Below, in pieces: positions 46,621 through 56,318 of a DNA stretch of 64,000 nt. Below the pieces are notes generated by a model, which worked only from the letters and a program-made list of their open reading frames with translations, searched no databases and was not told the DNA's origin. The stretch lies in NCBI GenBank assembly GCA_017557635.1, contig JAFYYH010000021.1, positions 422,363 to 486,362 on the forward strand, in the 5' to 3' direction. The stretch's first letter is position 1; each line of letters begins with the position of its first letter. The translations under genes were made by a program, and so were the position numbers. The DNA comes from Bacteroidaceae bacterium (lineage in GTDB: Bacteria; Bacteroidota; Bacteroidia; Bacteroidales; Bacteroidaceae).

Positions 46621-48042
46621 ATGAGACGTATCCTTTTATGCATCGTAACCGTTCTGCTTTGCATGCCGTTGGCCGCGCAGGAAGATCCTGTTGTGATGAC
46701 GGTGAACGGGTACGATGTATCAAAGTCGGAGTTCAAGTATTTCTTCGACAAGAATAATATTGAGACCACCGTCACAAAGAAGACCGTCAGACAGTATGCA
46801 GACATGTATCTGAATTTCAAACTCAAGGTACAGGCCGCTATTGATGAGGGTATGGACAAATCCGAGTCATTCCTCAGTGAATACGGGATGTGCCGTGACA
46901 TGGTGGCCGAGGACTATCTGTTAGACAAGGAATTTCTGGACAAGTTGGCTCATGAAACTTATGAGCAGTCTGTCATGACGGTCGGAGAAACCGGCCTGGC
47001 TTATCTGTTCTTAATGTCATCGGCCCCCAAGGAGAATACTCCGGAGGCATTGAATGAATGTTATGAGCGGATGAAATCCGTTTATGAAAAACTTCAGCAG
47101 GGAGAGTCGTTCAAGGAATTGGCCAGGAAATACTCGGAAGATGAATTGGCTGCCGCAGGCGGTGAAGTAGGATGGGTCAGTGCAGGACAGTTCCCTGAGG
47201 AATTCGCTGAACAGATCTTTAACTTGGATGAAGGTAATTTCAGTGAGCCGTTCATCTCGGATGACGTTGTCTTCATAGTCATGGTAACCCAACGCCGTTT
47301 GCTTGGCACCTTTGAAGAGAACGCAGGTGACCTTATTGAATGGATGCAAAGGACCGGTGCTTTTGATGAGGCAAGACGCCGCAGGGCAAATGAATATGCT
47401 TCACGCTTAGGCTGGACCATCCGTGACGACGAAGCGGTGGCTCATCTTGACAGCGTACTGGAAGAGGTTGAGCCGGAATTCGGTAATCTCGTCAGGGAGT
47501 ATTACGACGGACTGCTTGTGTTTGACATCAGCAACCATGAAATATGGGAGAGGGCTTCAAACAATCCTGAAGAGATGGAGAACTATTTCCAGACTCACCG
47601 CAAGCAGTTCAAGTTTGACAAGCCCGCTTTCAGAGGCGTTGTCCTGTTCTGCAAGACTGAGGGTGACTTTAACAGCATTAAGGAGGTTCTTGACAAGACC
47701 GATATGAATGATTGGATTGACTCCATCCTGGCATACAATGAGAAGGAGATTAAGATCCGTGTAGTCAGAAGTTCTATCGAAACCGGTCTTTTCAGACAGG
47801 GACAGAACGAATACGTGGACAATGTGGTCTTTGGAATAGGAGAGGCAAAGTCCATGAGCGGTTATCCCTACGCCAATTATGTGGGAACACTCGTCAAAGA
47901 ACCGGATTCTATAGAAGACGTATCCGGCGAGGTGGCCGAAGAGTATCAGAAGTATCTCGAGAAAGAGTGGCTCAAACGTCTTAAGAGCAAGTACAAATAC
48001 AAGATCAACAAGAAGGTCCTTAAAACGGTCAGTCTGGATTAA
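46621..48042 (+). CDS. Periplasmic peptidyl-prolyl isomerase (parvulin type), first of three
   Basis: Exported chaperone-like PPIase of 473 residues. A signal peptide ends LAAQ (about residue 20). A SurA-like helical N domain is followed by one recognisable rotamase domain (about 120-230, with FKELARKYSEDE and GGEVGWVSAGQFPEEF). The C-terminal half shows a weaker, probably degenerate second domain. It starts 15 bases after guaB, and its stop overlaps the next start. Likely helps outer-membrane protein folding. Confidence 0.88.
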   Translation: MRRILLCIVTVLLCMPLAAQEDPVVMTVNGYDVSKSEFKYFFDKNNIETTVTKKTVRQYADMYLNFKLKVQAAIDEGMDKSESFLSEYGMCRDMVAEDYLLDKEFLDKLAHETYEQSVMTVGETGLAYLFLMSSAPKENTPEALNECYERMKSVYEKLQQGESFKELARKYSEDELAAAGGEVGWVSAGQFPEEFAEQIFNLDEGNFSEPFISDDVVFIVMVTQRRLLGTFEENAGDLIEWMQRTGAFDEARRRRANEYASRLGWTIRDDEAVAHLDSVLEEVEPEFGNLVREYYDGLLVFDISNHEIWERASNNPEEMENYFQTHRKQFKFDKPAFRGVVLFCKTEGDFNSIKEVLDKTDMNDWIDSILAYNEKEIKIRVVRSSIETGLFRQGQNEYVDNVVFGIGEAKSMSGYPYANYVGTLVKEPDSIEDVSGEVAEEYQKYLEKEWLKRLKSKYKYKINKKVLKTVSLD

Positions 48043-48929
48043 TGATGAGAACACTGCAGTCACGTAAGAGGTTTTTTGCAGGATTGTTTACACTCCTGTC
48101 CATCTCGATGCTTGTTTCCTGCAAGTGGAACAGGAGCGTGACGGAATATGTCTACGGAAAGACTCCGATAGTGGAGATAGGTACCGATGTCCTTTATGTG
48201 GAGGATATCAAGCAGGTGCTTCCGTTGGGTCTGTCCGACGCAGACAGTACGCTGTTTGCACAGCAGTTCATCAAGAACTGGGCGCAGGACGTGCTGTTCT
48301 ATCAGAATGCCATACGTAATATCCCTGATACAAAGGACATTGACCGCCTGGTGGAGAATTACCGCCGTTCGCTCATAGAACATGAGTATCAGCGCAGACT
48401 GATCGAACAGAAGTTTTCATCGGAGATTGCCGATGAGGATATAGAGCAGTTCTACAATGACAACGAACGTCTGTTCGTATTGGATGAGTCCCTGCTCAAA
48501 GGCCTGTTCCTCAAGATATCCAACAAATCACATGACCTGTCCGACATAAGGAAACTATATACCCGTCAGGATGACGAGTCATTCGAGGAGATTGAGAAAT
48601 ACAGTATCCGCAATGCCGCCCGCTGTGAGTTCTTTTATGACAACTGGCGTACGGTAGCCGAGATTGAAGTCCTGCTTCCGGCATTGGAAAAGCCGCTTGA
48701 GACACTGCTTAAGGATAACGGCAGTTTTGAATTCAAGGATGAAGAGTATATATACCTGCTTAACGTGAGCGAGTATGCACCCAAGGGCGGAATAGAACCG
48801 TTGGATCATGCCCGTTCCAGAATACGCGGACTGCTCATAAACAGCAACGAGGTTTCATACATGAGAAAGATCAAGGAAGACCTTTATGACGCTGCCATTG
48901 AAAAGAACAGAATCATTTTCCATCAATAG
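48042..48929 (+). CDS. Lipoprotein PPIase-like protein, second of three
   Basis: A 295-residue lipoprotein: the signal sequence ends LVSC, giving the lipidated cysteine near residue 27. The rest resembles the SurA-type helical domain (LVENYRRSLIEHEYQRRLIEQKF) but the parvulin core is weak or degenerate, so a chaperone without isomerase activity is possible. The ATG at 48042 shares its A with the stop of the preceding gene; a second ATG follows directly. Confidence 0.8.
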   Translation: MMRTLQSRKRFFAGLFTLLSISMLVSCKWNRSVTEYVYGKTPIVEIGTDVLYVEDIKQVLPLGLSDADSTLFAQQFIKNWAQDVLFYQNAIRNIPDTKDIDRLVENYRRSLIEHEYQRRLIEQKFSSEIADEDIEQFYNDNERLFVLDESLLKGLFLKISNKSHDLSDIRKLYTRQDDESFEEIEKYSIRNAARCEFFYDNWRTVAEIEVLLPALEKPLETLLKDNGSFEFKDEEYIYLLNVSEYAPKGGIEPLDHARSRIRGLLINSNEVSYMRKIKEDLYDAAIEKNRIIFHQ

Positions 48930-48938
48930 ATAATACAA

Positions 48939-50303
48939 ATGAAAAAAATCATATTCGTGACTGTCTGCCTGCTGATGGCATCATACTTGAAGACCGCAGC
49001 CCAGAATAACGTGATCGACGAGATTGTCTGGGTTGTCGGTGACGAGGCTATTTACAAGTCAGAAGTGGAGGAGGCACGTAGGGAAGGTCTTAAGAATGAT
49101 GTGCAGTGGGACGGCGATCCCTATTGCGTCATTCCGGAGCAGCTTGCAGTGAACAAACTGTTCATGAATCAGGCTGAACTGGACAGTATCTTCGTTACCG
49201 ATGACGATCTTTCCCAGTCGGTGGAATCGGACCTTAAGGCAATAATCGAAGAATGCGGCTCACAGGAAAAGATGGAAGAGCGCTATGAGATGAGTATGGA
49301 CCAGATACGCAGCCGTATTTATGAGAACCGCCGTCAGGCTTATGTGATAAACGAGGTCCGTAAAAAGATAATGTCAAAGGTAAAGGTTACTCCTGCCGAG
49401 GTCAGACGCTACATCAAGGATATTCCGGCAAGTGATATACCAGATATCCCCAATCAGGTCGAGGTTCAGATAATTACCCTGGAACCCACTGTTCCCCAAG
49501 AGGAGATAGATGCCGTAAAGGCCGATTTGCGCAGTTACATAGACCGTGTTCAGTCAGGCGAGATATCTTTCTCAACTCTGGCCCGCCTCTATTCGGAGGA
49601 TCCCGGTTCGGCCCGTAACGGTGGTGATCTGGGCTTCTTCGGGCGCGGAGAGATGGTGCCCGAGTTCTCTACTACCGCATTCAATATGACCGATCCCGAT
49701 AAGATATCCAAAATTATCGAGACAGAATACGGCTACCATATCCTTCAGTTCGTCGAGAGACTGGGTGACCGTGTCAGAGTACGTCATATCCTGCGTAAGC
49801 CACGTATCCCGATGGAGAGCGTGAACAACTGTCTGGCCCGTCTGGATACCATCGCAAATGATATCCGTAGCGGTAATCATACGTTTGAGTTCTGCGTGGC
49901 CGGTTACTCTCAGGACAAGGATACCCGTAACAACAACGGTCTTATGAACAACTCACCCGATCCCACAATTCCCGGTACATCCAAGTTCAGGATGGAGGAA
50001 CTGCCTGCACAGGTAGCCATGGTGGTTGACAAGATGCATGTGGGAGAGATATCGGACCCGTTCGTCATGCAGTTGCCCAACGGCAAGACCATTTGCGCCA
50101 TTGTCAAGCTCAAGAACAAGATCAACGCTCATAAAGCCAATATGGCCGAAGACTACGAGATTCTTTATGAAATCGTAAGCAGCGTCCGTCAGCAGGAGGC
50201 TCTTGACAAATGGATCCGTGATAAGCAGCGCACCACTTACGTCCGTATCAGCGATGGGTGGAACGACTGTGATTTCAAGTATCCCGGATGGGGTAAGTAC
50301 TAA
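48939..50303 (+). CDS. SurA-like peptidyl-prolyl isomerase, third of three
   Basis: Periplasmic chaperone/isomerase of 454 residues. A signal peptide ends TAAQ (about 22). An N-terminal SurA helical domain is followed by two parvulin repeats: the first about 175-280 with YSEDPGSARNGGDLGFFGRGEMVPEFS (key GGDLGFFGRG), the second about 285-395 with VRVRHIL. This is the most complete SurA homologue of the three. Confidence 0.92.
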   Translation: MKKIIFVTVCLLMASYLKTAAQNNVIDEIVWVVGDEAIYKSEVEEARREGLKNDVQWDGDPYCVIPEQLAVNKLFMNQAELDSIFVTDDDLSQSVESDLKAIIEECGSQEKMEERYEMSMDQIRSRIYENRRQAYVINEVRKKIMSKVKVTPAEVRRYIKDIPASDIPDIPNQVEVQIITLEPTVPQEEIDAVKADLRSYIDRVQSGEISFSTLARLYSEDPGSARNGGDLGFFGRGEMVPEFSTTAFNMTDPDKISKIIETEYGYHILQFVERLGDRVRVRHILRKPRIPMESVNNCLARLDTIANDIRSGNHTFEFCVAGYSQDKDTRNNNGLMNNSPDPTIPGTSKFRMEELPAQVAMVVDKMHVGEISDPFVMQLPNGKTICAIVKLKNKINAHKANMAEDYEILYEIVSSVRQQEALDKWIRDKQRTTYVRISDGWNDCDFKYPGWGKY

Positions 50304-50320
50304 TCCGGACCCGCTGCGTC

Positions 50321-51985
50321 ATGTTCTGTCTCAGGTCTTCTTTTTTGGTGCTCATGCTGAGTTGCCTGACAGCTGTTTCTGCTCAGGAGGCCATGACTAT
50401 GCCCCAAGAGGAGGTTGAACCTGTTAAGACCGATACCAACTGGGTATATCTTCTCAATGCCGATGAAATCCGCTTTGAGGAGTATATCAATCCCGATGCC
50501 CAGCGTCTGATAGGCAATGTGGTATTCCGCCATGACAGTATGTACATGTACTGCGACAGTGCCCTTTTCTATCAGGAACGCAACTCATTCGACGCCTACT
50601 ATAACATCAGGGTAGAGCAGGGCGATACTCTTTTCCTTTACGGCGATTCACTGTTTTATGACGGCAACACCAAACTTCTCCGGGTAAGGGACAACGTGCG
50701 CCTTGAGAACAAGACCATGATCCTGCTTACGGACAGCCTGAACTATGACCGCAACACCGGACTGGGCTGGTTCTTTGACGGCGGTACGCTGCTTGACGAG
50801 GAGAGTACCCTGATATCGGAATACGGACAGTTCGATACGAATACCAAGATGGCTGTGTTCATTGACGGGGTATCGATGGAGAGTCCGGATTATACCCTTA
50901 CAACCGATACGCTCCATTACAACACTGACAGCCACATTGCATTCCTCTACAGCCCCGCTACTATCATCAATGAGGATAATGTGATAAATACCAGTCACGG
51001 ACGATTCAATACTGACAACAAAAGTGCGGTGCTTCTGGACCGTTCAGTCATTGAACAGAATGACGGTGAGAGCCGTATGACCGGTGACAGTATCATATAT
51101 GACAGCGATGCCGGTCAGATGGAGGGATTCGGCAATGTGATCATAAACAACTATAAGGACAAGGTCGACGCCCAAGGAGAGTATGTCTATTACAACAGCG
51201 GGAATGACTCGGCTGTCATAACCGGAAAGGCGTTGCTGATAGAGTACTCCGCCGGTGACAGCATGTTTGTCCATGCTGACACGTTCCGTCTGGTGACATT
51301 CTATAACGAAGCTCATGACAGTATCGTGGAGCGTCAGATGCGCGGATTCTACAAGGTGCGTGCATACCGTCCGGATATGCAGATGGTAGCCGATTCGATG
51401 GTGTTCACCACCAGGGACTCTAGCCTGACTCTGTACAGCGATCCCATACTCTGGAATGAAGAGAGCCAGATACTCGGTGAGAAGATCATATTCTATATGA
51501 ATGACAGTACGATAGACTGGGCTCATGTGATTGGTCAAGCCCTGTTTGTCCAAATGAATGATGACATCCATTTCAACCAGATAGCCGGACGTGAGATCAA
51601 AGCATATTTCAAAGACAGTGAGATAGACTATGCCGATGTACGCGGAAACGTTCAGGCTGTATTCTATCCGCTTGATGCAGACTCGGCCATGATTGGAATG
51701 AATACGACCGAAGGATCCAGCCTTAGGACGTATTTCAAGATGCGTGCCGTTAATAAGATTGTAATGTTAGGCCATTCCAGCGGTGTGATGTATCCTATGG
51801 AGAAACTGGATGAGAAGAAAATGTTCCTGCCCAACTTCAATTGGTTTGAGAGAATCAGACCTCTTGATCCGGAGGATGTTTTTTACTGGCGAGGCAAGAG
51901 GGCAGAAGAACAGCTTAAGAAGAACAGTTCCAATAAGGAAGTACCCCTGCCTACATTACAAGGAGGCAAAAAAAGAAAGAGATAA
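50321..51985 (+). CDS. OstA-like (LptA/LptD N-domain type) protein
   Basis: Exported protein of 554 residues with a signal peptide ending VSAQ. It consists of serial OstA-type beta repeats built around the D-SLFYD / NxTGLGWFFDGG / TLHYNTDS pattern up to about residue 420. The C-terminal LptD barrel is absent, so it probably acts as the periplasmic bridge or an LptA-like component of LPS transport. Context with SurA proteins (needed for LptD assembly) and lptB in the same window supports this role. Confidence 0.87.
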   Translation: MFCLRSSFLVLMLSCLTAVSAQEAMTMPQEEVEPVKTDTNWVYLLNADEIRFEEYINPDAQRLIGNVVFRHDSMYMYCDSALFYQERNSFDAYYNIRVEQGDTLFLYGDSLFYDGNTKLLRVRDNVRLENKTMILLTDSLNYDRNTGLGWFFDGGTLLDEESTLISEYGQFDTNTKMAVFIDGVSMESPDYTLTTDTLHYNTDSHIAFLYSPATIINEDNVINTSHGRFNTDNKSAVLLDRSVIEQNDGESRMTGDSIIYDSDAGQMEGFGNVIINNYKDKVDAQGEYVYYNSGNDSAVITGKALLIEYSAGDSMFVHADTFRLVTFYNEAHDSIVERQMRGFYKVRAYRPDMQMVADSMVFTTRDSSLTLYSDPILWNEESQILGEKIIFYMNDSTIDWAHVIGQALFVQMNDDIHFNQIAGREIKAYFKDSEIDYADVRGNVQAVFYPLDADSAMIGMNTTEGSSLRTYFKMRAVNKIVMLGHSSGVMYPMEKLDEKKMFLPNFNWFERIRPLDPEDVFYWRGKRAEEQLKKNSSNKEVPLPTLQGGKKRKR

Positions 51986-51987
51986 CT

Positions 51988-52278
51988 ATGGGAATGTTCA
52001 ATGTAAGGGAACCGCGCCGTTTCGAGCATAAATACATTTATGTAGACGAGCGTAAGGAGAGGCTGGCCAAGATAGAGGAGAGGGCCAAGCGTGAACTCGG
52101 CATGCTGCCCGAGGATGAGTTCAATCCTGAGAGTATCCGCGGTAAGTTCGTGCAGAGTACCACTCATCTGAAACGCCGTAAGGAGAATGGCGGCCCCGCA
52201 CTCAGTATACCCGTGGCCATCGTTCTGGCAGTACTTCTTACAATACTGCTTTTGAATATCCTGAACGGAAATATCTGA
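51988..52278 (+). CDS. Small tail-anchored hypothetical protein
   Basis: Not assigned to a family. The 96 residues have a highly charged N-terminal two-thirds (ERKERLAKIEERAKREL) and a single C-terminal membrane segment (about 73-92), ending INGNI-like (ILNGNI). It starts two bases after the OstA-like stop and eight bases before mutL. The topology is that of a tail-anchored protein with its bulk in the cytoplasm. Confidence 0.8.
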   Translation: MGMFNVREPRRFEHKYIYVDERKERLAKIEERAKRELGMLPEDEFNPESIRGKFVQSTTHLKRRKENGGPALSIPVAIVLAVLLTILLLNILNGNI

Positions 52279-52285
52279 TTTGCAT

Positions 52286-54097
52286 ATGGAATGTAAGGTA
52301 AGGGTTCTTTCGCAGCAGGTAGCCAGCCAGATTGCAGCAGGTGAGGTGGTTAACCGTCCTGCATCGGTAGTCAAGGAGCTGGTGGAGAATGCTGTTGATG
52401 CAGGTGCAGACAGTATCAAGGTGATTCTGTCCGATGCCGGCCGCACTTCCATTCAGGTCATTGACAACGGCTCCGGCATGAACAGTGAGGATGCCCGTAC
52501 GGCATTTGAGCGTCATGCCACATCCAAGATAAAAGAATCTGATGACCTGTATTCCCTTACCACATTCGGATTCCGCGGAGAGGCTTTGCCCTCAATCGCA
52601 GCTGTGGCCGAGGTGCAGTTGCGCACCCGTACCGCTGACAGCGAGACCGGCACTGAATTATCAATTAAGGCTTCGGAGATAGAGAGTCAGGAGCCCTGCG
52701 TTTGCCCGGTCGGCAGTTCGTTCACTGTACGTAACCTTTTCTACAATGTTCCGGCCCGCCGTAAGTTCCTTAAGAGCAACCAGACGGAGTTCGGCCATAT
52801 ACTGACTGAGATGGAGCGCGTCTCAATTGCCCATCCCGAGGTGGCCTTTGAGCTGACCCATCAGGGTGAGCAGATACTGTCGCTTCCGGCATCGGCCGTA
52901 AAACAGAGAATTGTAAATCTCTTCGGACGTAAGATGAATGAGGCTCTGCTGCCGGTCGAGGTTGAGACGTCGGTCGTAAAGGTAAGCGGATTCTGCTCCA
53001 ATTTGGACAATGTGAAAGGCAAGGGCGCAAAGCAGTTCTTCTTTGTGAACGGCCGATTCATGCGTCATCCCTATTTCCATAAGGCTGTGCTGAGTGCATA
53101 CGAGGGTCTTGTGCCCGAGAGTGACCAGCCGTCATATTTCCTTTTCCTGGATGTGCCGCCCGAAACCATTGACGTAAACATACATCCCACCAAGACTGAG
53201 ATAAAGTTCCAGGACGAGCAGGTTATCTGGAAGATTCTCATGGCTGCGGTCAAGGAGTCTGTGGGCCGTTTCGAGGAGATGCCCACCATAGATTTCAATA
53301 CTACCGACATGCCGGATATTCCCATCTATGACGCATCCCGTCCCGTAACACCGCCTAAGGTGAACTATAATCCTGATTTCAATCCGTTCTCATCAACCCG
53401 CATTGAGACAGGTCAGACACGCTCAAACCGCGAGAACTGGAGCAAGCTTTACGGTGATGCCATTGAGCGTAAGGTCAATGACGGCGAGATACCTTTCACA
53501 CCCATGAGCGAGATGCAGGTCAAGCCAGAGGAGGAGATTCTGAAACCGTATCAGTTCGCAGACCGCTTCATACTTGTACCCTCTGAGCAGGGACTGATGA
53601 TCATAGACCAGCACCGTGCGCATATAAGAGTTCTGTATGACAGGTTCATGGCCAATGCCAAGAGTCACGCAGCCGCATCGCAGGGACTGCTGTTCCCCGA
53701 GATGTTCCAGCTGTCTGCCAGTGACGCCGTTGTATTTGAGGAACTCAAGCCCCGTTTTGCAGCACTTGGTTTTGATCTGTCCGATATGGGACGCGGTGCA
53801 ATAGCCGTTCAGGGCGTTCCTTCCGGTATGGAGGGACAGGATTATGAACGTCTCATCACCGATATGATTGCCGATATCCGCATCAACCCCACTCATGAGG
53901 AGGACCGTCAGCTTGAGAGTCTTGCCCTTGCCATGGCATACAAGGCAGCCATCCCGACGGGACGTCACCTGTCAGAGAATGAGATGCAGGAGCTTGTGCG
54001 CTCCCTGAAGGCATGTAGCATACCTTCACGCACACCTGATGCCAAGACCGTCTATATTGTCAGGTCCGTTCAGGAAATATCGAGATTGCTTGATTAA
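52286..54097 (+). CDS. mutL: DNA mismatch repair protein MutL
   Basis: GHKL ATPase linking MutS to downstream repair, 603 residues. Motifs QIAAGEVV, ELVENAVDAGA, DNGSGM, GFRGEAL and HPTKTEIKF are all present. The C-terminal dimerisation region has MIDQHRAHIRVLYD. The usual CPHGRP-type and DQHAxxER endonuclease residues appear only in part (IDQHRAH), so nicking activity is uncertain. The start at 52286 is chosen over an in-frame TTG six bases earlier. It is last in the recQ-mutL run. Confidence 0.95.
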   Translation: MECKVRVLSQQVASQIAAGEVVNRPASVVKELVENAVDAGADSIKVILSDAGRTSIQVIDNGSGMNSEDARTAFERHATSKIKESDDLYSLTTFGFRGEALPSIAAVAEVQLRTRTADSETGTELSIKASEIESQEPCVCPVGSSFTVRNLFYNVPARRKFLKSNQTEFGHILTEMERVSIAHPEVAFELTHQGEQILSLPASAVKQRIVNLFGRKMNEALLPVEVETSVVKVSGFCSNLDNVKGKGAKQFFFVNGRFMRHPYFHKAVLSAYEGLVPESDQPSYFLFLDVPPETIDVNIHPTKTEIKFQDEQVIWKILMAAVKESVGRFEEMPTIDFNTTDMPDIPIYDASRPVTPPKVNYNPDFNPFSSTRIETGQTRSNRENWSKLYGDAIERKVNDGEIPFTPMSEMQVKPEEEILKPYQFADRFILVPSEQGLMIIDQHRAHIRVLYDRFMANAKSHAAASQGLLFPEMFQLSASDAVVFEELKPRFAALGFDLSDMGRGAIAVQGVPSGMEGQDYERLITDMIADIRINPTHEEDRQLESLALAMAYKAAIPTGRHLSENEMQELVRSLKACSIPSRTPDAKTVYIVRSVQEISRLLD

Positions 54098-55032
54098 ACG
54101 CCGTGGTGCGTTTTCTTTTTCCAGAGACCGTACACCTCACTGACATTACCTGCGGTAATAAAGCCGTGGATGTCGTTCTTTTTCATGAAATTCATCAGGT
54201 TTGAGAACTCATCCTGTGTAAGCAGGGCCTGAATCTCAGTCTGCTCTTTTCCGCTGTAGCCGCCTGTCACCTTGTAGAGACTGCAGCCGCGGTCCAGATC
54301 CTTGATGATGTACTGGCGTATGACTTCGTGGTCATCGGATATGATGCATACCCTCTTGCGCTTGTTGATGCTTGCTGTAAAGTAATCAACCACAATACCG
54401 TTAATCCAGGTTCCTATCAGACCTACCACAACCATGCGGAAGGGGTTGATGGCAAAAGCCGAGCAGCAGATGATGGCACCTGCAACCGATATGGAGGCGC
54501 CTATGTCAAAATGGAGGTATTTGTTCACTATCTTGGCCAGAATGTCCAGCCCGCCGGTAGAGGCGTTTATATGGAACAGGATGGCCTGTGATGCGCTGAG
54601 CAGAAGTACAAAGCAGCACAGGTCAAGCCAGACGTCACCCATGACCGATGTACTGCCGTCAGTAAGCATATTGGAAACCGGGAGTACCTTTTCCCAGAGA
54701 TCCATAAGGGGACCCAGGATAAGGGCTGTATAGACGGTCTTGATGCCGAATTCCTTGTCGATTAGCAGGTATGCCATTATGAGCAGAATGGCATTGATGA
54801 TTACTATGACAGTGGAGACCTTGACGGACATTCCCAACAGATCAAAGATTCCGCTGATTACGATAGAGAGACCCGATATGCTTCCTACAATCAGTTTTCC
54901 GGGAATCAGGAAATAGTTTACGGCCAGGGCGGCGATAGCCATGCCGAAGGTCATTATAATCAGTTCCTGCCAGAATTTTCCGGTCTTTACGGCATTCCAT
55001 GCAGTGCCGGCTGCATCTTTGATCTTACCCAT
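54094..55032 (-). CDS. YitT family membrane protein
   Basis: Integral membrane protein of 312 residues with about five or six helices (first 220 residues; motifs NASTGGLDILAKI and PGKLIVGSISG). A C-terminal soluble DUF2179 domain follows (about 230-300, with DLDRGCSLYKVTGGYSG). Function is not established. It starts 25 bases after trpS, so it is probably co-transcribed, and its stop overlaps the convergent mutL stop by four bases. Confidence 0.88.
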   Translation of the reverse strand: MGKIKDAAGTAWNAVKTGKFWQELIIMTFGMAIAALAVNYFLIPGKLIVGSISGLSIVISGIFDLLGMSVKVSTVIVIINAILLIMAYLLIDKEFGIKTVYTALILGPLMDLWEKVLPVSNMLTDGSTSVMGDVWLDLCCFVLLLSASQAILFHINASTGGLDILAKIVNKYLHFDIGASISVAGAIICCSAFAINPFRMVVVGLIGTWINGIVVDYFTASINKRKRVCIISDDHEVIRQYIIKDLDRGCSLYKVTGGYSGKEQTEIQALLTQDEFSNLMNFMKKNDIHGFITAGNVSEVYGLWKKKTHHGV

Positions 55033-55057
55033 ATAGTCCTTTATTTAAGCGGGGTGA

Positions 55058-56050
55058 TTAATACACCCTGAATCCTATGATCTGACGTACTTCGCGAAGA
55101 GTCTTGGATGCGCTCTCACGAGCCTTCTCGGCACCGGCCAGAGCAATCTTGTCCAGCAGGGCTGTATTGCTTGAGAACTCCTTGATGCGCTCGCGGATGG
55201 GATCGGTTGCTGCAACAATGTCCTCGGCAAGCTGCTTCTTGAGATCACCGTAACGCAGTGTGCAGTCATTCCACTTATCGTTGAAGTAGTTGTAGGTGTC
55301 CTTTGATGATACAACCTCGAGCAGGGTGAACAGGTTCTGGATAACATCAGGCTTCTCACTGTTCATGGCCTGTGGGCCGGCATCGGTAACAGCTTTCATC
55401 ACCTTCTTGCGGATTACTGAGGGCTCGTCGCACAGATATATGCAGTTTCCCTCGCTCTTACCCATCTTACCGGAACCGTCCAGTCCGGGAATCTTGATTC
55501 CGCCCTCCTTGGCCAGTGAGAATGATGCGGGCTCGGGGAAGAACTCTACATTGTACATCTGGTTGAAACGGCGTGCGAACTTGCGGGCCATCTCCATGTT
55601 CTGCTCCTGGTCCTTGCCTACTGGAACCTTGTTGGCCTTGTGGATAATGATGTCAGATGCCATCAGGGTAGGATAGGTCAGCAGACCTGCGTTCACGTTA
55701 TCGGGCTGCTTGCGTGCCTTCTCCTTGAATGAGGTTACGCGCTCCAGCTCGCCCAGATAGGCGTTCATATTGAGATAGAGGTAGAGCTCTACTACCTCGG
55801 GTACATCGCTCTGTACGTAAATGGTGGCTTTCTCGGGGTCCAGACCGCAGGCCAGGTACTCGGCCAGGATGGTGCGGACGCTGTTCTGGATGTTCTCAGG
55901 GGTGGGGTGTGTGGTCAGGGAATGCCAGTCTGCTATGAAGAAGAAGCATCTGTACAAATCCTGAAGCTTTATGAAGCTTGTCACTGCACCGTAGTAGTTG
56001 CCGAGGTGTAGGTTTCCTGTGGGGCGTATGCCGCTGAGAACTGTTTCCAT
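55058..56050 (-). CDS. trpS: Tryptophanyl-tRNA synthetase
   Basis: Class I synthetase of 330 residues. The HIGH-like motif is HLGNYYGA (about 14) and the KMSKS motif is KMGKSEGN (about 198). The frame is open to 56077, but METVLSGIRPTGNLH at 56050 is the normal family start. A near-consensus minus-strand -7 box TATCTTCG lies at 56080-56087. Confidence 0.95.
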   Translation of the reverse strand: METVLSGIRPTGNLHLGNYYGAVTSFIKLQDLYRCFFFIADWHSLTTHPTPENIQNSVRTILAEYLACGLDPEKATIYVQSDVPEVVELYLYLNMNAYLGELERVTSFKEKARKQPDNVNAGLLTYPTLMASDIIIHKANKVPVGKDQEQNMEMARKFARRFNQMYNVEFFPEPASFSLAKEGGIKIPGLDGSGKMGKSEGNCIYLCDEPSVIRKKVMKAVTDAGPQAMNSEKPDVIQNLFTLLEVVSSKDTYNYFNDKWNDCTLRYGDLKKQLAEDIVAATDPIRERIKEFSSNTALLDKIALAGAEKARESASKTLREVRQIIGFRVY

Positions 56051-56138
56051 TTTCTTGTTAAATATGTGTTTTTGCACTGCGAAGATACCATAAAAGAGCC
56101 ATATCGGAAAAAATTTATGAAAAAAAGGTCCGAAAGTT

Positions 56139-56168
56139 TTTGACTGTTCACAAAAGTCCTTATCTTTG
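56139..56168 (+). promoter_or_regulatory. tRNA-Val promoter (TTTG - 18 bases - TATCTTTG)
   Basis: Same box sequences, spacing and following GCACCGCTTTT as the tRNA-Gln promoter. The matching context makes both calls firmer. Confidence 0.75.
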
Positions 56169-56189
56169 CACCGCTTTTACGGAAAGCAC

Positions 56190-56264
56190 GGGCGTTTAGC
56201 TCAGCTGGTTCAGAGCATCTGCCTTACAAGCAGAGGGTCGGCGGTTCGAATCCGTCAACGCCCA
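56190..56264 (+). tRNA. tRNA-Val (anticodon TAC)
   Basis: Acceptor stem GGGCGTT pairs with AACGCCC, discriminator A; CCA is not encoded. The anticodon stem TCTGC/GCAGA encloses loop CTTACAA with TAC at 34-36. The D-loop (AGCTCAGCTGGTT) and T-loop (GGTTCGAATCC) are canonical. The trailer is complementary to the tRNA's own 3' end (see 56251-56316). Confidence 0.96.
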
Positions 56265-56316
56265 CAAAAAAAGAGGTTCGCATTTGCGGACCTCTTTTTT
56301 TGTGGGCGCTGACGGA
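56251..56316. repeat. Inverted repeat of the tRNA-Val 3' end around its terminator
   Basis: The 27 bases 56251-56277 (T-arm 3' strand, acceptor 3' strand and terminator arm) are complementary to 56290-56316 with one mismatch. The loop 56278-56289 folds as CGCA-TT-TGCG. About half of the left arm lies inside the mature tRNA. Confidence 0.85.
56266..56301 (+). terminator. Intrinsic terminator after tRNA-Val
   Basis: An AAAGAGGT / ACCTCTTT stem with inner CGCA/TGCG pairing is followed by a T tract. It is nested in the longer inverted repeat. Confidence 0.8.
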
Positions 56317-56318
56317 CG

